From Curtobacterium pusillum (lineage in GTDB: Bacteria > Actinomycetota > Actinomycetes > Actinomycetales > Microbacteriaceae): DNA of 64,000 nucleotides. Positions 51,362 through 60,055 of the stretch are shown here, one piece after another. Below the pieces are notes generated by a model. The model was not told where the DNA came from, made no database searches, and was given only the letters and a program-made list of their open reading frames with translations. The stretch lies in NCBI GenBank assembly GCA_002025645.1, contig CP018783.1:3286001-3350000 (forward strand), written 5' to 3'. A program made the position numbers and the translations under genes. The first letter of the stretch is position 1; every line of letters starts with the position of its first letter.

Positions 51362-51910
51362 GTGACGACCCCTCCCTTCGACCCGCCCTCCGACCGCGAC
51401 GTCCAGGTCGTGTCGGCGCAGCTCGGCCGACCGGCGCGTGACGTCATCGGGATCGCGGCACGCTGCGTCTGTGGCAACCCCACGGTCGTCTCCACGAAGC
51501 CCCGTCTGTCGAACGGCACCCCGTTCCCGACGTTCTACTACCTGTGCCACCCCGCGGCCACCGCTGCGGTCAGCACCCTCGAGGCGAATCAGGTCATGCC
51601 GGAGCTGGCAGCCCTGCTCGAGGACGACACCACAGCGGCCGCGTACCTCGCGGCCCACGAGTCCTACCTGGCCGATCGCGAGTCGATCGAGCACGTCGAC
51701 GAGATCGACGGCATCAGCGCCGGTGGCATGCCCACCCGCGTGAAGTGCCTGCACGCCCTCGTCGGTCACGCCCTCGCCGCCGGACCCGGCGTCAACCCCA
51801 TCGGTGACCTCGCGCTCGAGCGCGCGGACTGGTCGCCCTCCCGGTGTGAGTGCCGGGCGTATGATGGCGGTGCAGACGCTGGAGTCGGGGCGGGTGGCGG
51901 CGAAGTCTGA
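51362..51910 (+). CDS. DUF501 domain-containing protein
   Basis: A 182-residue protein of unknown function that regularly follows the FtsB-like gene in Actinobacteria. It opens with VVSAQLGRPARDVIGIAARC and contains a cysteine set in CVCGNPTVVSTKPR and FYYLCHP, plus TRVKCLHALVGHALAAGPG with conserved Cys and His, which may bind metal. GTG 51362 has TAGGCT ending 9 nt upstream. No membrane segment. Confidence 0.92.
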   Translation: MTTPPFDPPSDRDVQVVSAQLGRPARDVIGIAARCVCGNPTVVSTKPRLSNGTPFPTFYYLCHPAATAAVSTLEANQVMPELAALLEDDTTAAAYLAAHESYLADRESIEHVDEIDGISAGGMPTRVKCLHALVGHALAAGPGVNPIGDLALERADWSPSRCECRAYDGGADAGVGAGGGEV

Positions 51911-51948
51911 CTCGACTCCGAAACCCCCACCCAAGGAGATCATCCCCC

Positions 51949-53430
51949 GTGCCCAAGATCCTCGTCGTCGGCGGCGGTTACGCCGGCTTCTACACCGCCT
52001 GGAAGCTCGAGAAGCACCTTCGCCAGGGCGAAGCCGAGGTCGTGATGGTGGACCCGCTGCCGTACATGACGTACCAGCCGTTCCTCCCCGAGGTCGCCGC
52101 CGGTTCCATCGAGCCGCGCCACGCGATCGTCTCGCACCGTCGCCACCTCAAGAAGACGCGCGTCGTCACCGCGAAGGTCACGAAGGTCGACCACGCCACC
52201 AAGACGGCGACCATCACCCCGGCCGAGGGCGAGGCGTGGGAGGAGTCCTACGACCAGATCGTCATGACCGCGGGTGCGGTCTCGCGTACCTTCCCGATCC
52301 CGGGCGTCGCGGACGAGGCCATCGGCCTCAAGACCATCGAAGAGGCCGCGGCGATCCGCGACAAGATCCTCACGAACTTCCACAAGGCCGCGAACCTGCC
52401 GGCCGGTCCCGAACGCGACCGCCTGCTGACCGTCGTGGTCGTCGGTGGTGGCTTCGCCGGCATCGAGGTGTTCGCCGAGCTCCGCTCCTTCGTCACCGAC
52501 CTGCTGAAGAGCTACCCGCAGCTGTCCTTCGACGACACGCACTTCCACCTGGTGGAGGCCATGGGCCGCATCATGCCCGAGGTCTCCCTCGAGACCTCGC
52601 ACTGGGTGCTCAAGAACCTCGCGCAGCGCGGTGCCACGGTGCACCTCGAGACCCAGCTGGCCTCCGCGGTCGGTGGCGTCTGCGAGCTCAAGACCACCGA
52701 CGGCGCCATCGAGAAGATCGAGTCCGACCTCATCATCTGGACCGCCGGCGTCATGGCGAACCCGATGGTCAAGGGCACCGACTTCCCGCTCGAGCAGCGT
52801 GGACGCATCCGCGTGCAGCCCGACCTCCGCGTCGTCGACGACAACGGCGTGATCGCCGATGCGTGGGCCTGCGGTGACGTCGCGGCCGTCCCGGACCTCA
52901 CGGGTGGTGGCGTCGGCGGCTTCTGCGTGCCGAACGCCCAGCACGCGGTCCGCCAGGCGAAGCAGCTCGCGAAGAACCTCGTCGGCACCCTCCGCGGCGA
53001 GGCGACGAACGACTACAAGCACGAGAACCTCGGCGCCGTCGCGGGCCTCGGTCTCGGCATCGGTGTCTTCCAGTCGGGCAAGTTCGCGATGAAGGGCTTC
53101 CTCGCGTGGGGCGCCCACCGTGGCTACCACGGCATGGCGATGCCGTCGTGGGAGCGCAAGTGGCGCGTCATCGGCGACTGGGTCGGTGGCTTCTTCCTCG
53201 GCCGCGACATCGCGTCGCTCGACGACCGCGAGACCCCGCGCGCCGCGTTCGAGGCGTTCGCGTCCCGCCCGAAGCCCGCTGCCGAGGCGCCTGCCGCTCC
53301 GGCCGCCGCGCAGGCTCCCGCTGAGGGTCAGCCCGCCGGGACCGCTGGTCCGGCCTACGGCGAGCCCGCGAAGGACGTCTCCAACGACGCCGAGCCGGTG
53401 AAGGCCGAGGCCTCGGCCGACGCCAAGTAA
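51949..53430 (+). CDS. ndh: Type II NADH dehydrogenase (NDH-2)
   Basis: A 493-residue FAD flavoprotein that passes electrons from NADH to menaquinone without pumping protons. The FAD-binding motif is ILVVGGGYAGFYTAWKLE, the NADH-binding motif VVVVGGGFAGIEVFAELR, and the quinone-site region AWACGDVAAVPDLTGGGVGG. An amphipathic C-terminal region (MAMPSWERKWRVIGDWVGGF) would hold it to the membrane, followed by an Ala/Pro-rich tail of about 60 residues not needed for catalysis. GTG 51949 follows CAAGGAG. A terminator follows the stop. Confidence 0.95.
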   Translation: MPKILVVGGGYAGFYTAWKLEKHLRQGEAEVVMVDPLPYMTYQPFLPEVAAGSIEPRHAIVSHRRHLKKTRVVTAKVTKVDHATKTATITPAEGEAWEESYDQIVMTAGAVSRTFPIPGVADEAIGLKTIEEAAAIRDKILTNFHKAANLPAGPERDRLLTVVVVGGGFAGIEVFAELRSFVTDLLKSYPQLSFDDTHFHLVEAMGRIMPEVSLETSHWVLKNLAQRGATVHLETQLASAVGGVCELKTTDGAIEKIESDLIIWTAGVMANPMVKGTDFPLEQRGRIRVQPDLRVVDDNGVIADAWACGDVAAVPDLTGGGVGGFCVPNAQHAVRQAKQLAKNLVGTLRGEATNDYKHENLGAVAGLGLGIGVFQSGKFAMKGFLAWGAHRGYHGMAMPSWERKWRVIGDWVGGFFLGRDIASLDDRETPRAAFEAFASRPKPAAEAPAAPAAAQAPAEGQPAGTAGPAYGEPAKDVSNDAEPVKAEASADAK

Positions 53431-53443
53431 CGACACGCTCCAC

Positions 53444-53478
53444 ACGAGGCGGTCACCCCTGAGGGGTGGCCGCCTCGT
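53444..53478 (+). terminator. Terminator hairpin after ndh
   Basis: ACGAGGCGG and CCGCCTCGT arms enclose ACCCC/GGGGT, a 35-bp structure followed by TTGCGTCTC. It lies between ndh and the tRNA gene. Confidence 0.85.
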
Positions 53479-53511
53479 TGCGTCTCGGCTGTCGGTAGGC
53501 TGTTGCGGCCC

Positions 53512-53585
53512 GCCCCCGTGGCCCAATCGGTAGAGGCATGCGACTTAAAATCGCCGAGTTGTGGGTTCGAGTCCCACCGGGGGTA
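53512..53585 (+). tRNA. tRNA-Leu (anticodon TAA), short variable loop
   Basis: A 74-nt cloverleaf: acceptor GCCCCCG/CGGGGGT with discriminator A85 (CCA is not encoded), D arm GCCCAATCGGTAGAGGC, anticodon stem GCGA/TCGC with loop CTTAAAA (anticodon TAA at 53546-53548), and T arm GTGGG-TTCGAGT-CCCAC. TAGGCT at 53496-53501 is a plausible -10. The anticodon reads UUA, so leucine is expected, but the variable region is only about 5 nt instead of the long arm of class II leucine tRNAs. Confidence 0.88.
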
Positions 53586-53608
53586 CCGAGACTCGGCCTG
53601 AGCGACAG

Positions 53609-53632
53609 TTCTCGCGCTCCGACGCGCGAGAA
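53609..53632 (+). terminator. Hairpin after the tRNA gene
   Basis: TTCTCGCG (53609-53616) and CGCGAGAA (53625-53632) form an 8-bp stem. CGAGACTCGGCCT occurs on both sides (about 53588 and 53647) as a direct repeat. Confidence 0.55.
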
Positions 53633-53688
53633 GCGTCGCCTGGCGCGAGACTCGGCCTCGCGCCGCCCCGGCACTACCATCGAGACTC

Positions 53689-55029
53689 GTGGTCGGAATC
53701 GGAAGCGCACTCGCGAACCTGCGGAACGCCATCAACCGGCCCGAGGCCCACGTCGAGGTCGTCGACGGTGAGACCGTCCCGGTCGGGATGCTGCTCGGCA
53801 CGCTCGGCGCCCTGCTCCTCGACGCCGGCAGCTCCGTCACCGACGTCCGATCGGCGCTCGAGAAGGCGCGTGACGCCGCCGGCGTCGGACCGACCCTCGC
53901 GGTCGGGGTCCTGCCCGCGCTGGTGATGGTGAGCGAGGTCGCCACCGGTGCCGCCACGATCGTGAACGCCGAGGGCGTCGAGCTGTCGTCGCGGCAGGCT
54001 GCCCGGGCGAACCGGCTCGTCCTCGGCCTCGAGAGCGGCTCCATCGCCCTCGCCGAGATCCCCGCACGCGTCCGAGCCATCCGCGCCGGGACCGTGCCGC
54101 CGCCCGCGCTGCCGTGGATCCTCGGCAACGCCCTGACCTCCGCCGGCCTCGCGGTCGTGTTCCGCTGCCCGTGGTGGGCGATCCTCGTCGCCCTCGGTGT
54201 CGGTGCACTCGTCGGCGTGATCGGCCTCGTGCTCCGTCGCTTCCGCGAGGCCGTCGCGATCATCCCCTTCCTCGCGGCGTTCGCGTCGACGACGATCGTC
54301 GGGCTCGTCGCCGCCGGCACCGGGTTCGACCACGTCCCGCTGTTCGCGGTGTGCGCCCCGGTCGCGGTGTTCGTGCCGGGAGCGCTCATCACGAACGCCC
54401 TGCTCGAGCTCACCGCCGCGGACATCGTCACCGGGTCGTCGAGGCTCGTCCAGGGGCTCATCATGCTCGGCTTCATGGCGGCGGGGATCGCCGCGGGCAG
54501 CGCCCTGACCGGGCTGCACGTCGACCCGTCCTCGGCGGCCCTCGTCGGCGAGGTCGCCGGCGTCGGCACGGACCGCGGCGGATGGGAGGCCGTGCCGTCC
54601 TACTGGGTCTCGTGGGTCGCCGTCGCGGGGCTCGCCGTCGGCCTCGGTCTGGTGTTCCGCTCGGGCTGGCGACTGACCCTCGTGTCCATCGCGGTCATGG
54701 TGACCGCCTACGCGCTCGTGAGCGGGACCACTCCGCTGTGGGGGAGCGTCGTCGCGACCGGGGCGACCGCTGCACTGCTCTTCGTGGCGACGCGTCTGCT
54801 GGAGCGGCTCGTCCCGGCGATCCCGGCGACCGTGTCGTTCTTCCCGGCGTTCCTGCTGCTCGTGCCGGGAACGGTGGGCCTGGTGGCCGTCGCGACGTTC
54901 GACCCGGTGGCGTTGGCGACCCCGCTCGCGACCTTCGTCAGCTTGTGCATCGGCACGAAGATCGGCGGCCTGCTGCCCGGCCTGTTCGCGCGCAACGCGC
55001 CGCACCGTGGGGTGGACGCGACCAGCTGA
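53689..55029 (+). CDS. Threonine/serine exporter family protein (ThrE-like)
   Basis: A 446-residue membrane protein that combines the ThrE N-terminal domain (GTLGALLLDAGSSVTDVRSA; residues about 30-130, probably cytoplasmic) with about ten transmembrane helices in two halves. The second half holds YWVSWVAVAGLAVGLGLVFR and FPAFLLLVPGTVGL. ThrE of corynebacteria exports threonine and serine driven by proton motive force. GTG 53689 has TACCAT ending 8 nt upstream. A dispersed palindrome closes the gene. Confidence 0.9.
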   Translation: MVGIGSALANLRNAINRPEAHVEVVDGETVPVGMLLGTLGALLLDAGSSVTDVRSALEKARDAAGVGPTLAVGVLPALVMVSEVATGAATIVNAEGVELSSRQAARANRLVLGLESGSIALAEIPARVRAIRAGTVPPPALPWILGNALTSAGLAVVFRCPWWAILVALGVGALVGVIGLVLRRFREAVAIIPFLAAFASTTIVGLVAAGTGFDHVPLFAVCAPVAVFVPGALITNALLELTAADIVTGSSRLVQGLIMLGFMAAGIAAGSALTGLHVDPSSAALVGEVAGVGTDRGGWEAVPSYWVSWVAVAGLAVGLGLVFRSGWRLTLVSIAVMVTAYALVSGTTPLWGSVVATGATAALLFVATRLLERLVPAIPATVSFFPAFLLLVPGTVGLVAVATFDPVALATPLATFVSLCIGTKIGGLLPGLFARNAPHRGVDATS

Positions 55030-55075
55030 CGGCCTGGAGGCGCGTGGCGGGGCCGCCCCGCGCCTCCAGGCCGTC
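55028..55075. repeat. Dispersed GC-rich palindrome, copy 6
   Basis: Arms GACGGCCTGGAGGCGCG and CGCGCCTCCAGGCCGTC are perfect over 17 bp with a 14-nt loop. It overlaps the last bases of the ThrE stop codon and lies 21 bp before the end of the convergent acyl-CoA ligase, so it can serve both. Confidence 0.9.
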
Positions 55076-55095
55076 ACCCGGTCACCTGTCGGGCG

Positions 55096-56769
55096 CTACG
55101 GCTCGATGAACAGACCGGCCGCCTGGTCGTCCGCGGCCGTCGCCTTGGCGACGTAGTGCACCTTCTTGCCGGTCGCGTTGTAGGGCAGCTCGGTGACGAA
55201 CCGGTACTTCCGCGGCCGCTTGTAGCGGGCGAGTCCGGGGTGCGTGCCGGTCCACTCCTCGAGGGCGGCGGCAGCGGCCGTGTCGTCCTCGGGCAGCCGG
55301 CCGGGCGCGCGCACGACGTAGGCGGTCACGACCTCGCCCCAGCGTTCGTCGGGGACGCCGACCACGATCGAGTCGGCGACGCCCGGGTGCTCCTGCAGGG
55401 CTGCCTCGACCTGCACGGGGTGGACGTTCTCGCCCCCGGAGATGATCATGTCGTCCTTGCGGCCGACGATGGTCACGCGCTCGTGCTCGTCCCACGTCGC
55501 GAGGTCGCCCGGGTAGAACCAGCCGTTCGCGAACTTCTCCGCCTCGAGACCCGGGTTCCGGTACGAGTAGCCCGACTTCACCGTGCGGACCGCGAACTCG
55601 CCGATCTCGGTGCCGTCCTTCGGCACCGTGTCGCTCGGGTCGGCCAGCCTGTCCTCGTACACCCGGACCACGGCGACGTCGTCGTCCGTGCTCGCGCGTC
55701 CGGTGGAGCCGGCGCCGTCGGGGAAGTCCTCGGGGCGGAGGAACGTGTTCCAGAAGGTCTCGGTCGTGCCGTACCCGTTGAAGATCCGCGGCGACAGGAG
55801 CTCCTGGTAGCGGAGCGCTGCGGCGCGGTCGAGTGGGGCGCCCATCGTGACGATGCCGTGCAGGGACGACAGGTCGCGCGGCCGTGCCTCTTGCGCGTTC
55901 GCGAGCTGCACGAGGTTCGGTGGGGCACCGATGAGGAAGGTGAGGCGCTCGGTCTCGACGAGGTCGAGCACCCGGTCGGCGTCGAAGTGCCGGAGCGTTG
56001 TGAGTTCGGCGCCCACGTAGAACACCGGGTTCGGGCCGCCGGAGTACAGGCCGCCGCGGTGGAACAGCGGGGACATGTTCAGGGTCTTGTCGAACGGGCT
56101 GAGTGGGAAGTGCATGATGACGTCGTGCGCGCTGAGCACCTCGACGAGGCTCGGGAGCGGTACGGGCTTCGGGCGCCCGGTGGTGCCGCTCGTGTAGAGC
56201 CGGGTCGTCTCGTCGTAGGTGCTGCGCGGTTCGGTGGCGGCGAGCTCGTCGGCGGTGACGAGCTCGGCACCGAGGACCTCGGCGAAGGGGACCGCGCCGT
56301 CGTCCGACGCGTCGCCGACCACGACCACGTGCTCGGGAGCGTGCGGGGCGCTGGCGAGTGCGGCCCGGATGTCGTCCGTGCGGGCCGCGTCGTGCACGAG
56401 GACGACGGGCGCGGAGTCCTCGATGATGAACGCGACCTCGTCGGGGGCGAGCCGGAAGTTGGTGGGGGAGAACACCGCTCCGATGCGGTGGCACGCCAGG
56501 TACAGGATCGCGAACTCGGGGGAGTTGAACAGCTCCACCATGACGACGGAGCCGCGACCGACCCCGTGCCGGGACAGCCAGCCAGCCACCCGGTCGACGT
56601 CCGCGCCGAGCTCGGCGTAGGTCCACGTCCGGCCGCTGTCGGGTTCGCGCAGGGCCGCGCGGTCGGCGAAGCGGTGGGTGTTGCGGGCGAAGCCGTTCGC
56701 GTACGTGTAACTGGTCTGGAAGACCTCGCGGAACCGCGTCGGGTCGTAGTCGGATCGGGTCTCGGTCAT
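55096..56769 (-). CDS. Acyl-CoA synthetase (fatty-acyl AMP/CoA ligase family)
   Basis: A 557-residue ANL-superfamily enzyme that activates a carboxylate with ATP and CoA. Motifs: the phosphate loop YTSGTTGRPKPV, NGYGTTETFWNTF, the hinge YPGDLATWDEHERVTIVGRK with DDMIISGGENVHP, and the catalytic Lys in LPYNATGKKVHY. The GGLYSGGPN substrate region suggests a fatty or branched/aryl acid, but specificity is unknown. ATG 56769 follows AGGGAG. It resembles FadD8-type ligases of mycobacteria. No beta-oxidation genes are adjacent. Confidence 0.9.
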   Translation of the reverse strand: MTETRSDYDPTRFREVFQTSYTYANGFARNTHRFADRAALREPDSGRTWTYAELGADVDRVAGWLSRHGVGRGSVVMVELFNSPEFAILYLACHRIGAVFSPTNFRLAPDEVAFIIEDSAPVVLVHDAARTDDIRAALASAPHAPEHVVVVGDASDDGAVPFAEVLGAELVTADELAATEPRSTYDETTRLYTSGTTGRPKPVPLPSLVEVLSAHDVIMHFPLSPFDKTLNMSPLFHRGGLYSGGPNPVFYVGAELTTLRHFDADRVLDLVETERLTFLIGAPPNLVQLANAQEARPRDLSSLHGIVTMGAPLDRAAALRYQELLSPRIFNGYGTTETFWNTFLRPEDFPDGAGSTGRASTDDDVAVVRVYEDRLADPSDTVPKDGTEIGEFAVRTVKSGYSYRNPGLEAEKFANGWFYPGDLATWDEHERVTIVGRKDDMIISGGENVHPVQVEAALQEHPGVADSIVVGVPDERWGEVVTAYVVRAPGRLPEDDTAAAAALEEWTGTHPGLARYKRPRKYRFVTELPYNATGKKVHYVAKATAADDQAAGLFIEP

Positions 56770-56872
56770 CGTCGCTCCCTGAAGCGGTCGGGGTGCACCG
56801 CGCACCGTTCGCCAGCGTATCCGCCGGACGCGCCTTGGGGAGTGGTCGCCGCGGAGGGGTCCGGGCAGCGCG

Positions 56873-59221
56873 TCAGGCGCGGCTGTCCGCTCGGGCCCCG
56901 CGGGCCACCACGGTGCTCCCGACAGCTGCGACGGTGCAGAGCGCCCCGATGACGGCCAGGGCGACGGGGGAGACGTGGGTGCCGGCCGTTCCGGAGTACA
57001 CCGCCGCGGCCAGTGCGACGGCGACCGCCGCGATCGCGACGTAGCGACCCCGGGACTGCGTGAGCAACGCGTGACCGGCCGACCCGGTGAGCGGGAGCAG
57101 GGTGGCCACCACCGCACCGAGGCCACCGACGCACAGGGTGATCGCGAACTCGGACACGAACGAGACCCAGAAGCCGGACCCCGGCGTCAGCGAGTGCAGC
57201 ACCCACCCGGCGGCCGCGACGACGAGCAGGGCGACCGACCGCCAGGTCGCGCTCCGAGCGCCCGCGACGATCGACGACCCGAGCCGGAGTGCCGCGGTGT
57301 CGAGGTCGGGGCGGCCGACCGGGACCAGCACGACACCGACGATCACCGCCGGCGACAGGTCGAACGACCGGGTCACGGCGCAGGCGACCAGTGCCGCGAG
57401 GACCAGCCACGGCGACACCCGGAACCCGATCGTGTGGCGGTCGGACCCGGCTGCCCACCGCGCGGCGAGGACGACCGCGGCGGTGAGGACGCCTGCCCCG
57501 AGCAGGACGGCGATCGCCAGGCGGACGTACCGGGCCTCGAGTGAGACGCCCACACCGAGGACGGTGCAGAGCCCGACGACGGCCACGGCGATGGCGATCG
57601 AGACCCACGTCGGCAGGGCGTCGTCGCCGCGGCGCCGCTCGTCACGGGGACGGTTCCGTCCGAGCACTCCGGCGAACGGGATGCGGACCCGGCCCTGGAC
57701 GGTGCCGGCGACGAGCGCGAGCGGGCCGGCGATGAGCACGAGGAACCCGGCCGCGACCGCCGTGGCCACGAGGACGGTCCGCCACGAGAACACCGTCTGG
57801 ATCGTCGGGACCGTCGTGTCGTACGTGGTGGACGCCGTCCAGTCGCCGGCCGGTCCGGACCAGTCGAGTCCGGCGTGACCGGAGCCCGGACCGGTGCCGC
57901 CGACGCTGCCTGTTGTGCCGTTCGACGTGCCGCCGGTGCCACCGGCGCCCGTGCCGGCGTCCGAGCCTGGGCCCCCCGCCGCGCCGGTCGATGTGGCGTC
58001 GCCGTCGGGGGAGCCGGCTCCGGTGCCGTTCCCGGACGCCGTCCCGGTGGCGCTCGTCGTCGCGGAGGCGCTCCCCGACCCGGGCGAGCCGAGGCCACTC
58101 GACGAGCCGGTCGGTCCGCCGGACGACCCGGACCCCTGGGGGACCCGTACCCGCACGGCCGCCGATGACCGGGAGAAGTTGCCGGCGGCGTCCTGCTGCG
58201 TCGCGGTGATGCTCCGCGTGCCGCCGAGCAGCGTCGACCCGGCGGTCGAGCACGACCACCGGCCCGAGGCCGGGACGTCCGTGCGGCAGACCGGTGCACG
58301 GTCGACGTACACGGTCAGGACCGCTCCGGGTTCACCGGTACCGGACACCGTGGCGGGCTGGGCGCCCACCCGGTCCCCGGTCGCCGGGGCGGTGATGCGC
58401 GGGGCGGCAGGAGCGGTGCGGTCGAGCGTGATCGTCACCGGCGCCGATGCCGCGCTGCGCAGGTCGGACCGGTAGCCCGCGGCGGTGCTCGCGGTCTGGG
58501 TCGCGGTGACGACGGGGCGTGCGTCACCACCGGCACCGGGCGTGGCGCCGCCGAGCGAGATCGTCCACCGGCCGTCGCGGCCGACGGTCGCGGTCCGGTC
58601 GGTCGTCGAGCTGGACACCGAGAGGGTCACCGTGGCACCGGCGTACCCGGTGCCGGAGACCGGTCCGTTGGTGGGGCGGTCGGTCGTGACGGTCGGCGGG
58701 ACCACGATGTCCGACGCCGGGGCGCTGGCGGACCCGACCCCGGCGTTCGTGCGGTCCTGGACGGTGAAGACCTGCTGCGGCCCGGAGCGGACGGCGGCGA
58801 CGCACGACCACGAGCCGTCGTCGCGCACGGTCGTCGAGCACCCTGCAGTCCCGGTCGCGACGGGACCGGTGACCCGGACGGAGTGTCCGGCCGTCCCCGT
58901 CCCGTGGAACCGGGCGGTGCTGCTCGTGATGTCACCGGGGTCGGCGATCGTCGGGCGCACCGGCCGTCCGGTCGGCGGCGTGGTGGGCGGCGCAGGCGTG
59001 AGCTGGTTCTGGGGCACCGGGGTCGACGTCGGCGCGGTCGTCTCCGCGACGGCGACGGACGGATTGGAAGTCGTGTCGGCGACAGCCGGGGCAGCGACCA
59101 CGGTGAGCAGTCCGGCGACCAGGGCGGCCGCGAACGCCGCGAGCACGGTGAAGCGGGTACGCCGAACGTGGCCGTCGCCCCCGACTGCCAGTCCGTCCAC
59201 GTTCTCCCGCAGCGTGTTCAT
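56873..59221 (-). CDS. Ig-like repeat surface protein with polytopic membrane C-terminus
   Basis: A 782-residue protein. Signal peptide at residues about 22-50 (VLAAFAAALVAGLLTVVAAP, cleavage near AVADT). A Thr/Pro-rich linker precedes three bacterial Ig-like modules (each with a GTG(T/E)AG or GTGYAG motif and a Trp, e.g. DDGSWSCVAA, GRDGRWTIS, ASGRWSCST). A long Gly/Ser/Thr-rich spacer (about residues 365-460) follows, then about ten transmembrane helices. It looks like an outward-reaching structural or adhesion protein. ATG 59221 is chosen because TTGACC-N17-TGGGAT places the transcript start there. No close functional homologue is recognised. Confidence 0.8.
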   Translation of the reverse strand: MNTLRENVDGLAVGGDGHVRRTRFTVLAAFAAALVAGLLTVVAAPAVADTTSNPSVAVAETTAPTSTPVPQNQLTPAPPTTPPTGRPVRPTIADPGDITSSTARFHGTGTAGHSVRVTGPVATGTAGCSTTVRDDGSWSCVAAVRSGPQQVFTVQDRTNAGVGSASAPASDIVVPPTVTTDRPTNGPVSGTGYAGATVTLSVSSSTTDRTATVGRDGRWTISLGGATPGAGGDARPVVTATQTASTAAGYRSDLRSAASAPVTITLDRTAPAAPRITAPATGDRVGAQPATVSGTGEPGAVLTVYVDRAPVCRTDVPASGRWSCSTAGSTLLGGTRSITATQQDAAGNFSRSSAAVRVRVPQGSGSSGGPTGSSSGLGSPGSGSASATTSATGTASGNGTGAGSPDGDATSTGAAGGPGSDAGTGAGGTGGTSNGTTGSVGGTGPGSGHAGLDWSGPAGDWTASTTYDTTVPTIQTVFSWRTVLVATAVAAGFLVLIAGPLALVAGTVQGRVRIPFAGVLGRNRPRDERRRGDDALPTWVSIAIAVAVVGLCTVLGVGVSLEARYVRLAIAVLLGAGVLTAAVVLAARWAAGSDRHTIGFRVSPWLVLAALVACAVTRSFDLSPAVIVGVVLVPVGRPDLDTAALRLGSSIVAGARSATWRSVALLVVAAAGWVLHSLTPGSGFWVSFVSEFAITLCVGGLGAVVATLLPLTGSAGHALLTQSRGRYVAIAAVAVALAAAVYSGTAGTHVSPVALAVIGALCTVAAVGSTVVARGARADSRA

Positions 59222-59229
59222 CCGCCTCC

Positions 59230-59258
59230 ATCCCACGTGATCGAACGGCTGCGGTCAA
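59230..59258 (-). promoter_or_regulatory. Promoter of the Ig-like protein gene
   Basis: Minus-strand TTGACC (59258-59253), 17-bp spacer, TGGGAT (59235-59230); the ATG at 59221 is 8 nt further, so the message would be leaderless. The rest of the 59222-59452 gap holds only the lemA -10 TACAAT at 59382. Confidence 0.6.
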
Positions 59259-59452
59259 TACGCCGAACGGATGATGTCCGCCGACCGGGCGACACGCCGT
59301 CGAGCCCGAACGCGCGGTGTGTGCGACTCGGGAATCGGCCGTGAACCGGCGGCACGGACGAGAGCACCCGTGCCTGCTCGGTACAATCGATCCCGGCCGT
59401 TCTGCGGTCCCCGAAGCACCGCGGATCCCGACGCGCAAAGGAGTACGACCTC

Positions 59453-60034
59453 ATGGACACCGGACTCATCACGACGCTGATCGTCGTCGGAGTGGTGGTG
59501 GTCCTCCTCGTGATCATCGGGATCTACCTCTGGGTCACGTACAACTCGCTCGTCACACTGAAGGTGCGCGTCGACGAGGCGTGGAGCGACATCTCCGTCC
59601 AGCTCAAGCGGCGGGCCGACCTCATCCCGACCATCGTCGAGACGGTGAAGGGCTACGCCACCCACGAGAAGTCCGTCTTCGACGACGTCACGAAGGCGCG
59701 CTCCGAGACGCTCAGTGCCGGGGACGCCTCGACGGCCTCCGCGGCCGAGGGGCACATGCAGAAGGCCCTGAAGAGCGTCTTCGCCGTGGCCGAGGGGTAC
59801 CCGCAACTGCAGTCGAGTCAGAACTTCCTGCAGCTGCAGTCCGAGCTCGTCGACACCGAGGACAAGATCCAGTCCGCCCGACGCTTCTACAACGGCGGCG
59901 TCCGCGAGCTCAACACGAAGATCCGTGTCTTCCCGAACTCCTCGTTCGCGAAGAGCCGTGGCTTCACCGAGGCATCGTTCTTCGAGACCGCCGAGCCCGC
60001 GGCCATCGCCGAACCGCCGCGCGTCCAGTTCTGA
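59453..60034 (+). CDS. lemA: LemA family protein
   Basis: A 193-residue protein with an N-terminal transmembrane helix (residues about 5-28) and a four-helix LemA domain marked by VDEAWSDISVQLKRRADLIP, LQSELVDTEDKIQSARRFYN and VRELNTKIRVFPNSSFA. It faces outward in related proteins, and its function is poorly defined. AAGGAG precedes the ATG and TACAAT (59382-59387) is a good -10. It is followed at 21 bp by htpX, a pairing seen in many bacteria. Confidence 0.95.
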   Translation: MDTGLITTLIVVGVVVVLLVIIGIYLWVTYNSLVTLKVRVDEAWSDISVQLKRRADLIPTIVETVKGYATHEKSVFDDVTKARSETLSAGDASTASAAEGHMQKALKSVFAVAEGYPQLQSSQNFLQLQSELVDTEDKIQSARRFYNGGVRELNTKIRVFPNSSFAKSRGFTEASFFETAEPAAIAEPPRVQF

Positions 60035-60055
60035 TCCACCCGTCGTCGTCCTGAC

